NCBI GenBank assembly: GCA_905214605.1
Contig: CAJMMY010000002.1
Coordinates: forward strand, 1-26,537
Length of the DNA stretch: 26,537 nt
DNA from: an uncultured bacterium
GTDB lineage: Bacteria; Bacillota_A; Clostridia; Oscillospirales; Oscillospiraceae
Direction: 5' to 3'
The position numbers and the translations under genes are program-made. The notes beneath the pieces are model-generated. The model saw only the letters and a list, made by a program, of their open reading frames with translations, did not search any database and had not been told where the DNA came from. This document shows, piece by piece, positions 7,498 through 14,761 of the stretch. Numbering within the stretch: the stretch's first letter is position 1; every line of letters starts with the position of its first letter.

Positions 7498-8712
7498 TTA
7501 CAGACTGTTCAGATATTTGTCCACAGCCTCTGCGGCGGCTTTCGCCCCGGCAACGGCCTCCACCACGGTTTTTCCGCCGTGTACCACGTCTCCGGCGCCG
7601 AAAATGCCCGGCACCGTGGAGCAGTGATTCTCGTCCAGTTTCAGCAGACCCTTGTCCGTCACTTCCAGACCGAAGGTGGTGTTCACCAGCTTGGATTTCG
7701 GCCCCTGACTTGCGGCAATGATGGTGAAATCCGCCGGCTCCAGAATCTCCTCCGGGTCCACGGAAAGATAGGTGCCGTCCTCTGCCACGTGGGTATGATG
7801 GAACACCGGACCCTCTTTGGTGATGCGGCAAATCTGCATTTCCGACCGGAATTCCGCACCCTCCAGCTTGGCCAGTTCGATTTCAATGGGGTCGGCGGCG
7901 CTTTGGGCTCTCCGGGCATACAGGGTCACGTACTCCACGCCCCGATGCAGCGCCGTCCGCGCTACGTCAATGGCTGTGTTGCCGGTGCCGATAACAGCCA
8001 GCCGCTTTCCAATCTGGAAAGAATCCGGGGAGGCCAGATAATGAATTCCGTAGCAAATATTGGGAAGACTCTCCCCCGGCACATTCAACGGACGGGCCCG
8101 CCACAGACCGCTGGCGATGAAAACGGCGTCATAGCCGTCCCGGAACAAGTCGGGAATGAAAAGCGAGGTACCGATGGACGTATGGAGCCGGAGATGGAGA
8201 CCGGACCGCAAAAGCATATTGGTGTAGCGGTCCAGAATGCGGTTGGGCAGCCGGAAATCGGGAATACCGTACCGCAGCATACCGCCCAGTTGGCTTTCCG
8301 CCTCGAAAATGGTCACCTCGTGGCCTTTCCGCATCAGCTCCACGGCAGCGGTCAGACCGGCGGGACCACCGCCGATGATGGCAACCTGCCGTCCGGTGGC
8401 GGGCGCGCAGGGGATTTCCATGCGGTCCAGGCAGGTATCGGAAATATAGCGTTCCACATAGCCCCAATGCACCGGGTCGCCCTTGATGCCCCGGACGCAA
8501 TGCCCCTCGCACTGACGGCCGTGATTGCACACAATGGCGCAGATGAGAGACAGCGGGTTATTTTCAAACAGCTGTTTGCCGGCATCAATCAAATGGCCCT
8601 CCCGCAGCAGCTTGATGGCACCGGGAATATCGGTATTGACCGGGCAGCCTTTCCGGCAGCTGGGATTTTTGCATTGCAGGCAGCGTTCCGCCTCGATTTG
8701 AAATTGCAGCAT
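7498..8712 (-). CDS. GltD-like NAD(P)H-dependent Fe-S flavoprotein
   Basis: A homologue of the glutamate synthase small subunit and NfnB/dihydropyrimidine dehydrogenase N-domain family, which passes electrons between NAD(P)H, FAD and [4Fe-4S] clusters. In the 404-residue protein two cysteine sets occur at the N-terminus: C11, C14, C19, C23 and C58, C62, C68, C72. Then come an FAD Rossmann motif IIGGGPAGLTAAVELM (residues 112-127), a second Rossmann motif VIGTGNTAIDVA for NAD(P)H and the C-terminal GIFGAGDVVHGG FAD signature. ATG at 8712 is chosen because AAAAGGAG lies 7-10 bases upstream. There is no large glutamate synthase subunit or NfnA-like partner beside it, so the electron partner is unknown. 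It could be a stand-alone oxidoreductase. Confidence 0.88.
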   Translation of the reverse strand: MLQFQIEAERCLQCKNPSCRKGCPVNTDIPGAIKLLREGHLIDAGKQLFENNPLSLICAIVCNHGRQCEGHCVRGIKGDPVHWGYVERYISDTCLDRMEIPCAPATGRQVAIIGGGPAGLTAAVELMRKGHEVTIFEAESQLGGMLRYGIPDFRLPNRILDRYTNMLLRSGLHLRLHTSIGTSLFIPDLFRDGYDAVFIASGLWRARPLNVPGESLPNICYGIHYLASPDSFQIGKRLAVIGTGNTAIDVARTALHRGVEYVTLYARRAQSAADPIEIELAKLEGAEFRSEMQICRITKEGPVFHHTHVAEDGTYLSVDPEEILEPADFTIIAASQGPKSKLVNTTFGLEVTDKGLLKLDENHCSTVPGIFGAGDVVHGGKTVVEAVAGAKAAAEAVDKYLNSL

Positions 8713-8770
8713 TTCAGTCTCCTTTTCCCTGTTTTTTAACGGATTTACAGACAGAATTATGTGTTTTCTT

Positions 8771-8799
8771 ATTATATCAATTGATTTGTGAAATAACAA
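8771..8799 (-). promoter_or_regulatory. promoter of the GltD-like gene
   Basis: On the minus strand TTGTTA (8799-8794), a 17-bp spacer and TATAAT (8776-8771) lie about 60 bases before the start codon. Confidence 0.7.
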
Positions 8800-8941
8800 G
8801 CCGGTAATGGACAGAAAATGCAATTCTGCAAATGGGGGCCGGTTCCGGGAAAACAAAACCTACCTGCTGTATAGATTGCACAAAAGCGACGGGGCGTGAT
8901 TTGACAACTCTAAACAATGTGAAAAAAATATCAAAAAGTGA

Positions 8942-8970
8942 TTGACAAACGGGTGAGAATTGAGTAAGAT
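8942..8970 (+). promoter_or_regulatory. strong promoter not followed by a protein gene
   Basis: Perfect TTGACA (8942-8947), an exact 17-bp spacer and TAAGAT (8965-8970) on the plus strand. No annotated plus-strand gene follows; a terminator comes about 145 bases later. Confidence 0.7.
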
Positions 8971-8976
8971 ATGTTC

Positions 8977-9117
8977 TGCAAGGACGAAGAAGAACCTTGT
9001 TAGTAAGAAAGGCAACAGTGTTGTCACTCATTTATTACTACCTTATTTTCTTATTTCTATTTGTTTTTTCCCGACAACAAGTGGGCTGACGGTTTCGATC
9101 AGCCCACTTGTTGTTTT
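8977..9117 (+). ncRNA. candidate small RNA of about 140 nt
   Basis: Bounded by the promoter at 8942-8970 and a strong terminator at 9074-9117, in the 527-base stretch between two minus-strand genes. The body starts purine-rich (AAGGACGAAGAAGAA) and contains a small hairpin GGCAAC-AGT-GTTGTC (9011-9025). It then has a long pyrimidine-rich single-stranded stretch (9025-9072) before the terminator. That layout resembles trans-acting small RNAs with a U-rich pairing region. It does not match 6S, SRP, tmRNA or RNase P RNA as I know them. Start and end are inferred from signals only. Confidence 0.5.
9074..9117 (+). terminator. terminator of the candidate small RNA
   Basis: ACAACAAGTGGGCTGA (9074-9089), a 9-base loop and the exact complement (9099-9114) form a 16-bp perfect stem running into TTTTC. 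On the minus strand it would also be followed by a short T-poor tail, so plus-strand use is favoured. Confidence 0.88.
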
Positions 9118-9185
9118 CTGACGAAAACGGACTCCCCTTCCCCTATTCCGGGGAGAAATCGGACCGCTTTCGGACAAAAGATAAA

Positions 9186-9216
9186 AAAAGAGGAACGGCA
9201 GCGCCGTTCCTCTTTT
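9186..9216 (-). terminator. terminator of the enoate-reductase-like gene
   Basis: AAAAGAGGAACGGC (9186-9199), a three-base loop and its perfect complement (9203-9216). Reading the minus strand the stem ends in seven T residues. It lies 24 bases past the stop at 9240. Confidence 0.92.
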
Positions 9217-9239
9217 CAATTTGTATCAAGGAGAATCGA

Positions 9240-11255
9240 TTACAGGTTGTAAGCGATTTCGAAACCTTCGTGCATAGCGTCGCTGGACTGACGAGCCTTG
9301 ATGGCGTCGCCGATGACGAACACTTCGGGCACGAACTTCTTCAGTTCCTCGGACAGGGGATCGTAGTTACGAGCGCCCAGACCGAACAGAACGTAATCGA
9401 AACCTTCCAGCCACTCTTCCTTGTCCCACTCGCCGGCAGCGTTCTTGCGCTGAACCTTGACGGAGTGATCAGTCACTTCCAGAACCTTGGTGTTCACGTT
9501 GATGTGAACGTTGTTGTGGTCCAGAGAACGCATCAGAGGTGCGCGGTTGGGCAGGCAAACGCCGTTCAGGACTTTCGGAGCCATCTCCACGATGGTGATG
9601 TCCACATCGCCGATGGAGGTCTCTTTTGCACCTGCGGTAGCCATCATCAGGTTGGGACGTGCGTCCATCAGAATGGTCTCAGCGGTCTCGCAAGCAACTT
9701 CGCCGCCGCCCAGGATGCAGACTTTACCGGAGTTGATGACCAGGTCGCCGCGCAGGAAGTCATGAGCGGTCAGAACGGGGTAATCAGCGGTACCCTTGAT
9801 GGGGGGAACCAGGGGCTTAGCGCCGGTTGCGCAGATGACTGCGTCGGGAGCAAATGCCTTCACGTCTTCAACAGTAGCTTCCTTGTTGAACACAATTTCC
9901 ACGCCGGCCTTCTTGCAGCGGTAGTTCAGGTGCATCAGCCACTTGCACATCTCCTGCTTACCGGGAGAACGCACAGCCAGGTTCAGCTGACCGCCGATGA
10001 TGCTGTCCTTTTCCCAGATGGTGACCTTGTGGCCGCGCTCAGCAGCGGTCATAGCAGCGTACATACCGCCAGGGCCTGCGCCGATAACCAGCAGCTTCTT
10101 GCTCTTTGCTGCGGGCTTGCCCAGCTCGGGGTAATCGTACTCTTTGCCAACCAGGGGGTTGATGTGGCACTTGCACTGGGGCTTCTCGGAAGAACGGGTC
10201 ACGCAGGAACCGTCGCAAGAGCCGCAGGGAGTGATGTCGTCCAGCAGGCCTGCTTTTGCCTTGTTGGGCAGATCGGGATCAGCCAGCAGGGGACGGCCCA
10301 TGGAAACGCCGTCAACCAGACCGCGCTCCACAATATCAGCAGCGTAACGCACGTCGTTGATCTTACCGACAGCGTAAACGGGGATGTTGACAACTTTCTT
10401 GATTTCGGATGCTTCGTACACGTTCATGCCGATCTGCTTGCCGTGTGCGGGCAGGATGTACTCCAGAGCCTCGTACTGAGTACCGCCGGAAACCTCCAGC
10501 AGGCTGACGCCAGCTTCCTCGAACTTGGGAGCCAGATACAGCATTTCCTGCAGGCTGTTGCCGCCTTCCACACGCTCGCTGCCGGAAACACGCAGGAAGA
10601 TGGGGAAGTCAGGGCTCAGGTTCTTACGGCACTCGCGAATGACTTCCAGAATGAAGCGTGCGCGGTTGTCGATGGTTCCGCCGTACTCGTCCATACGCTT
10701 GTTGCGCAGGGGAGACAGGAAGGAGCCGGGCAGCATGTAAGCGTGAGCGGTGTGCAGGCCCAGAGCGCCGCAGCCGGCAGCCTCAACACGGCGAGCAGCA
10801 GCACCGTACTGCTTCACAACGGTCTGAATCTCTTCCACGCTGATGGGGCGGGAAACGTGGCCGTTTGCGTTCTTGTTAACGGAGGGGCCCAGAGGAGCAA
10901 TGCCGCGGTAGCCGCAGATGGACTCGGGACCGGGGTGAACGATCTGGGGCACCAGGGTAGAACCGGTGTCGGAAACGCGCTTAGCAAAAGCAGCGAACTG
11001 AGGAACCAGCTCATCGCGGTCCAGAGCGGTGGTACGGCCGATGTACCAGTACTTGTGGTCAACGGTCACAGCGTCAATCACGACGAAACCGCAGCCGCCT
11101 TCTGCGCGGCGGACGAAAATGTCAGCCAGTCTCTTAGGGACGGTGCCGTCTGCTGCTTCGTAGTCCATGCTCATAGGAGCCAGACCGATACGGTTCTGCA
11201 GAACGGTTTTGCCAACCTTCAGGGGGCTGAACAGCTTGGAATCTTTCATCTCCAT
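9240..11255 (-). CDS. old yellow enzyme/enoate-reductase-like Fe-S flavoenzyme
   Basis: A member of the 2,4-dienoyl-CoA reductase/2-enoate reductase/BaiCD-BaiH family, which reduces activated C=C bonds using NAD(P)H via FAD, [4Fe-4S] and FMN. The 671-residue length is typical. The N-terminal TIM barrel carries NRIGLAPMSM, an active-site HTAHAYML (about 168-175), FLSPLRNKRMDEYGGTIDNRARF and SMGRPLLADP. A cluster motif C344, C347, C351, C361 follows. The C-terminal half is a Rossmann flavoprotein module (VIGAGPGGMYAA about 390-401; CILGGGEVACETA) ending VFVIGDAIKARQSSDAMHEG. The segment usually reading HxGR is QIVHPGPES here, so the substrate pocket is atypical. ATG at 11255 is preceded by AAAGAGGT. 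The substrate cannot be deduced; cinnamate, bile acid or similar enoates are possibilities. Confidence 0.9.
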   Translation of the reverse strand: MEMKDSKLFSPLKVGKTVLQNRIGLAPMSMDYEAADGTVPKRLADIFVRRAEGGCGFVVIDAVTVDHKYWYIGRTTALDRDELVPQFAAFAKRVSDTGSTLVPQIVHPGPESICGYRGIAPLGPSVNKNANGHVSRPISVEEIQTVVKQYGAAARRVEAAGCGALGLHTAHAYMLPGSFLSPLRNKRMDEYGGTIDNRARFILEVIRECRKNLSPDFPIFLRVSGSERVEGGNSLQEMLYLAPKFEEAGVSLLEVSGGTQYEALEYILPAHGKQIGMNVYEASEIKKVVNIPVYAVGKINDVRYAADIVERGLVDGVSMGRPLLADPDLPNKAKAGLLDDITPCGSCDGSCVTRSSEKPQCKCHINPLVGKEYDYPELGKPAAKSKKLLVIGAGPGGMYAAMTAAERGHKVTIWEKDSIIGGQLNLAVRSPGKQEMCKWLMHLNYRCKKAGVEIVFNKEATVEDVKAFAPDAVICATGAKPLVPPIKGTADYPVLTAHDFLRGDLVINSGKVCILGGGEVACETAETILMDARPNLMMATAGAKETSIGDVDITIVEMAPKVLNGVCLPNRAPLMRSLDHNNVHINVNTKVLEVTDHSVKVQRKNAAGEWDKEEWLEGFDYVLFGLGARNYDPLSEELKKFVPEVFVIGDAIKARQSSDAMHEGFEIAYNL

Positions 11256-11471
11256 GATACAATACCTCTTTCTTCGGTTGATAAATGCACATATTATGTG
11301 TATATGCCTGGAAAATGTCGGCGGCGGTCCCCACTCCAATAGGACCCGCCCCACAGTTCAGACATTTTACCACTAGGGGGAGAAACCGGCGAGTAATCAA
11401 ATCTGCCGGAAATAGAGCAGAGTTTTACAATGATGAACGGGCTGCTCTGCCCGCGTACCGGAAATCGGGAT
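11256..11471 (-). other. long leader region of the enoate-reductase-like gene
   Basis: About 216 bases separate the ferredoxin terminator from the start codon. I see a weak extended -10-like element (TGGTAAAAT on the minus strand near 11366-11374) without a clear -35. There is also an inverted repeat AGAGCAG/CTGCTCT around 11412-11447. No recognised riboswitch motif was found. Confidence 0.35.
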
Positions 11472-11502
11472 AAAAAGCCCTGCGCCGAGCGCGGGGCTTT
11501 TT
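11472..11502 (-). terminator. terminator of the ferredoxin gene
   Basis: AAAAAGCCC-T-GCGC (11472-11485), loop CGA, GCGC-G-GGGCTTTTT (11489-11502), A/T tracts on both sides. Located 15 bases past the ferredoxin stop, so the flavoenzyme gene beyond it is probably transcribed separately. Confidence 0.88.
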
Positions 11503-11517
11503 TATTCCGTGCGTCAA

Positions 11518-11688
11518 TTATGCCTGGATAGCACCGGTGGGGCATGCGGACTCGCATGCGCCGCAGTCAACGCAAGCATCTGCATTCACAGCGTACTTGT
11601 CGCCAGCGGGAGCGATAGCTTCCATGGGGCAGGCGGATGCGCAAGAGCCGCAGCCAACGCAAACTTCTTCATTAATCTTGTGAGCCAT
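11518..11688 (-). CDS. 2[4Fe-4S] ferredoxin
   Basis: A 56-residue clostridial-type ferredoxin, a small cytoplasmic low-potential electron carrier. It begins MAHKINEEVCVGCGSCASACP and ends CVDCGACESACPTGAIQA. The two CxxCxxCxxxCP sets are complete, giving two cubane clusters. GGAGG lies 9 bases before the ATG. It is a single gene with its own promoter (11759-11786) and terminator. It sits directly upstream of, and on the same strand as, the Fe-S flavoenzyme and GltD-like genes, so it may exchange electrons with them; this is an inference from location. Confidence 0.96.
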   Translation of the reverse strand: MAHKINEEVCVGCGSCASACPMEAIAPAGDKYAVNADACVDCGACESACPTGAIQA

Positions 11689-11758
11689 TATAAATTACCT
11701 CCACACAATAAATCGGTGAATGCCATAAGCCATATACGGGCAATTCACATCACTGTGC

Positions 11759-11786
11759 ATTGTATCATAAAAAATCAGAAAATCAA
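11759..11786 (-). promoter_or_regulatory. promoter of the ferredoxin gene
   Basis: Minus-strand TTGATT (11786-11781), a 16-bp spacer and TACAAT (11764-11759), about 70 bases before the ATG. The rest of the 307-base gap (11689-11995) is AT-rich and holds only this and the hairpin at 11936-11977. Confidence 0.65.
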
Positions 11787-11935
11787 ACAGTTTTTCATTG
11801 TTTTTTATAGAAAAACGTATGATATTTTCGTGACAAAGTTCAATTTTGCATAAAAACGAGACAAATTAAGGAAAATGTGCCTGTTTTTGCGTATATCCCT
11901 TTTACTCCGCAGGAATTACCGGGGAATTTTGACGA

Positions 11936-11977
11936 AAAAAACATCGGATTCGCCTTGCAGAAAATCCGATGTTTTTT
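11936..11977. terminator. terminator of copA, symmetrical
   Basis: AAAAAACATCGGATT (11936-11950) pairs perfectly with AATCCGATGTTTTTT (11963-11977) around a 12-base loop. It lies 18 bases past the copA stop and has T tracts on either strand. Confidence 0.88.
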
Positions 11978-11995
11978 TGATGAAATTGGCATCAA

Positions 11996-12202
11996 TTATG
12001 CGATGCCGGTCACTTCATAGCCTGCGTCTGTGACGGCGGCTTTCAGCTGCTCGTCTGTGACATTGCCGGTGATTTCGCACACGGCGTTTTTGTTTTCCAG
12101 AGACACGGCGGCGGTGACGCCCTCCAGCTTGTTCAGTGCATCGGTGACGTGTTTCACGCAGTGGGGGCACATCATGCCCTCGATGGAAATGGTTTTTGTC
12201 AT
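11996..12202 (-). CDS. possible free copper chaperone from an internal copA start
   Basis: Within the copA frame, ATG at 12202 is preceded by AAAGGAGT (12218-12211) with an 8-base gap, an ideal ribosome site inside coding sequence. Translation from here would give exactly 68 residues, the size of CopZ. It starts [19 protein letters not shown] and carries the CPHC copper site and the usual beta-alpha-beta-beta-alpha-beta length. The same residues form the C-terminal domain of the full ATPase. Whether this start is used is not shown by the sequence; an in-frame fusion of former copA and copZ genes that kept its ribosome site would look the same. Confidence 0.5.
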   Translation of the reverse strand: MTKTISIEGMMCPHCVKHVTDALNKLEGVTAAVSLENKNAVCEITGNVTDEQLKAAVTDAGYEVTGIA

Positions 12203-14533
12203 GATAGAAGACTCCTTTGTTTCTGTTGTATCACTTGTATGGGATAAGTCCTCCGACTGAGCCGGGTCAGCCGTGACGGCTGTCATGGTCGGCCGGAAGA
12301 ACCGCAGCCGCAAGGCGTTGGTAACCACGAAGAAGGAAGAAAAGCTCATTGCCAGAGCCCCCAGCATGGGATTCAAAGACAAATGCAGACTGGGGTAGAG
12401 CACACCGGCGGCAATGGGAATACCGATGCAGTTGTAGAAGAAGGCCCAGAACAGATTCTGCTTGATATTCCGCAGGGTAGCCCGGGAGAGATGGATTGCG
12501 TTGACCGCATCGGACAAGCTGCTCCGGGTGAGAATCACGTCCGCAGATTCCATGGCGATGTCCGTGCCTGCGCCGATGGCAACACCCACGTCCGCCCGCA
12601 TCAGTGCCGGGGCGTCATTGATGCCGTCGCCAATCATGGCCACCTTGCGGCCATTTTCCATCAGCCCGCGGACTTTGGCCTCTTTTTCTTGGGGGAGCAC
12701 CCCGGCATATACGGTGTCGATGCCGGTTTTCCGTCCAATGGCAGCGGCGGTGACCGGGTTGTCTCCGGTGAGCATAACCACTTGAATACCGTCCTGTTTG
12801 AGCTGCGCCACGGCGGCGGGGCTGTCCGGTTTCACTTCATCGGCGCAGCAGATAACGCCCAACGCCTTGCCGTCGGCGGCAAAATACAAAACCGTTTTCC
12901 CGTCTTGGGCGGCTTGGTCGTATTGGGAATCAAAAGAAACCTGCAGGAAATCCATAAACCGCCGGTTGCCTGCGGAAACCCGCCGGCCGTCAATGGTGCC
13001 GGAAATGCCCATGCCCGGCGTTGCAGAGAAGTCGCTGACCGGGAGAAATTGGGAGACACCCTGCCGCTGTGCGTATTCCGTCACAGCCAAAGACAGCGGG
13101 TGCTCGCTGGCATGCTCCAATGCCGCTGCCAGGGGCAACAGACTTCCGCCGGAAAGGTCGGTGCAATCCGTCACTTCCGGCGCGCCTTTCGTAACGGTGC
13201 CGGTTTTGTCCAGTACCACGGTGTCTACCCGGGAAAGGGTCTCCAAGCCCTCGGCAGATTTGTACAGCACACCCAAATCGGCGCCGCGGCCGGTGCCCAC
13301 CATAATGGCGGTGGGGGTGGCCAGACCCAAAGAGCAGGGGCAGGAAATCACCAAAACCGCAATGGCCCGGGAAAGGGCAAAGCCGAAGGATTGTCCGGCG
13401 ATGAGCCATACGATGGCGGTCACAACCGCAATGGCAATCACCGCGGGCACAAACACTGCGCAGACTTTATCTGCCAATCGGGCGATGGGGGCTTTGGACC
13501 CGGCAGCGTCTTCCACCAAGGCAATGATTTTTGCCAGCGTGGTTTCGTCACCCACTTGGGTGGCGCGGAAGGTAAAATAGCCGGATTGGTTCACCGTTGC
13601 GCCGATGACCTTGTCTCCCGCCTGCTTTTCCACGGGCAGAGACTCGCCGGTGATGGCGGATTCATCAACCGCCCCGTTGCCGTCTACCACAATGCCGTCC
13701 ACGGGAATGCCCTCTCCGCTCCGCACCACCAGAATGTCGCCCACGGCGACCTCTTGTGCGGCAACGGTGACTTCCTTGCCCTCCCGGAGAACGGTTGCGG
13801 TTTTCGGGGTCAAATCCATGAGCTTTTTCAGAGCGTCCTTGGTTTTTCCCTTGCTCCGCTCTTCCATGTATTTTCCGATGGAAATCAGGGTCAGAATGGT
13901 GCCGGCGGATTCATAATACAATCCGTTCATGTGGGTCATGGCGGTTTCCATGTCCATGTGCCCCAATGCGGCAGCCATTGCCAGGGTGGAGTACAGACTG
14001 TACAACAAGGAGGCGCCGGCGCCCAGCGCAATCAATGCGTCCATACTGGGGGAAAGGGCTTTCAGCGACCGGAATCCGGAAATGAAATACCGCCGCTCCA
14101 GCACCAGAATGGGCAGCACCAACAGCAGCTCCACAATGGCAGTGACCATCATATTTTCCATGCCGGACAGGAACGGGGGCAGGGGCAGACCCATCATGCC
14201 GCCCATTCCCACATACATCAGCAGAACGAGAAATACGGCGGACCAGATAATCCGTTGTTTCGTATCCGCGGCTTGGTCCTTTTCCGCTTTGGAAATATCC
14301 GGCTGTGCCGGCGATTCGCCGGGCAGGGCAGCGCCGTAGCCCGCGTCGGTTACCGCTTGAATGATGGCTTGGGGATTGGTCTCCCCGTCATCATAGGAAA
14401 CGGTCATGGAGTTCATCAGCAGATTGACCTCGCATTGCTTTACGCCGGAAACCTTGTCCACGGCTTTCTGCACATGGGATTGGCAGGCGGCGCAGGTCAT
14501 GCCGGTCACGTCGAATTTTTTTGTTGTATCCAA
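11996..14533 (-). CDS. copA: copper-exporting P1B-type ATPase with N- and C-terminal metal domains
   Basis: A membrane pump that exports Cu(I) from the cytoplasm. The N-terminal HMA domain has [11 protein letters not shown] (CxxC at residues 14-17). Eight helices follow, with actuator TGES (295-298) and intramembrane [12 protein letters not shown] (CPC 398-400). Phosphorylation motif DKTGTVTKG (from 442), [13 protein letters not shown] (from 635), and [15 protein letters not shown] plus [18 protein letters not shown] give the CopA class signature. A linker of about 25 residues then joins a complete second HMA domain (778-845). The start is TTG at 14533, because GAGGTG stands 6 bases before it and HMA1 begins at once. 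The more upstream TTG (14590) falls inside an operator. About 845 residues. Confidence 0.93.
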   Translation of the reverse strand: MDTTKKFDVTGMTCAACQSHVQKAVDKVSGVKQCEVNLLMNSMTVSYDDGETNPQAIIQAVTDAGYGAALPGESPAQPDISKAEKDQAADTKQRIIWSAVFLVLLMYVGMGGMMGLPLPPFLSGMENMMVTAIVELLLVLPILVLERRYFISGFRSLKALSPSMDALIALGAGASLLYSLYSTLAMAAALGHMDMETAMTHMNGLYYESAGTILTLISIGKYMEERSKGKTKDALKKLMDLTPKTATVLREGKEVTVAAQEVAVGDILVVRSGEGIPVDGIVVDGNGAVDESAITGESLPVEKQAGDKVIGATVNQSGYFTFRATQVGDETTLAKIIALVEDAAGSKAPIARLADKVCAVFVPAVIAIAVVTAIVWLIAGQSFGFALSRAIAVLVISCPCSLGLATPTAIMVGTGRGADLGVLYKSAEGLETLSRVDTVVLDKTGTVTKGAPEVTDCTDLSGGSLLPLAAALEHASEHPLSLAVTEYAQRQGVSQFLPVSDFSATPGMGISGTIDGRRVSAGNRRFMDFLQVSFDSQYDQAAQDGKTVLYFAADGKALGVICCADEVKPDSPAAVAQLKQDGIQVVMLTGDNPVTAAAIGRKTGIDTVYAGVLPQEKEAKVRGLMENGRKVAMIGDGINDAPALMRADVGVAIGAGTDIAMESADVILTRSSLSDAVNAIHLSRATLRNIKQNLFWAFFYNCIGIPIAAGVLYPSLHLSLNPMLGALAMSFSSFFVVTNALRLRFFRPTMTAVTADPAQSEDLSHTSDTTETKESSIMTKTISIEGMMCPHCVKHVTDALNKLEGVTAAVSLENKNAVCEITGNVTDEQLKAAVTDAGYEVTGIA

Positions 14534-14575
14534 GTCAATCACCTCGGGAAATTCGCTGCCGTGCAGCGAGGACTT

Positions 14576-14591
14576 ATTGACATTTGTCAAT
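14576..14591. promoter_or_regulatory. cop box, CopY-type operator
   Basis: ATTGACATTTGTCAAT is a perfect inverted repeat (7-bp arms) and fits the CopY/CopR cop-box consensus RNYKACANNTGTMRNY at every position. It lies just downstream of the predicted copA start point, so a bound repressor would block transcription. No copY gene is in the window. Confidence 0.75.
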
Positions 14592-14601
14592 AACTGAAAG
14601 C

Positions 14602-14630
14602 ATCATACCACGGAGAACGGTGATAATCAA
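14602..14630 (-). promoter_or_regulatory. promoter of copA
   Basis: Minus-strand TTGATT (14630-14625), a 17-bp spacer ending TGG and TATGAT (14607-14602). The cop box follows about 11 bp after the -10. Confidence 0.75.
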
Positions 14631-14684
14631 CCCTAATTTGGTAGGGATAATGGAAAATTCCCAATAATTTTCTCCGGAAAGCGG

Positions 14685-14712
14685 TTGAAAAAGTCGGGAA
14701 ATCTGCTAAAAT
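14685..14712 (+). promoter_or_regulatory. promoter of the DMT transporter gene
   Basis: TTGAAA (14685-14690), a 16-bp spacer and TAAAAT (14707-14712), about 50 bases before the start codon and divergent from the copA promoter. Confidence 0.6.
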
Positions 14713-14761
14713 AGCGCCGTATCATTTAATTTTATACAATTTCATAAAGCGAGGAATGACC

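Noticed and set aside
8971..9003. A 10-codon frame starting ATG at 8971.
   Set aside because: The ATG adjoins the -10 element and precedes the predicted start point of the transcript.
8777..9031. An 84-codon minus-strand frame upstream of the GltD-like gene.
   Set aside because: No ribosome site or known family, and it covers two promoters.
9108..11342. A very long open frame (about 740 codons) on the plus strand opposite the enoate-reductase-like gene.
   Set aside because: It mirrors the codon pattern of the true gene, has no ribosome site or family motif, and the minus strand carries unmistakable OYE, Fe-S and Rossmann motifs.
14534..14590. A more upstream TTG start for copA at 14590.
   Set aside because: It lies inside the cop box, has no Shine-Dalgarno, and would add 19 residues before the metal domain; TTG 14533 has GAGGTG at proper distance.
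12383..14593. A long plus-strand frame opposite copA.
   Set aside because: Shadow of the P-type ATPase; low-complexity G/H/Q-rich translation without recognisable domains.
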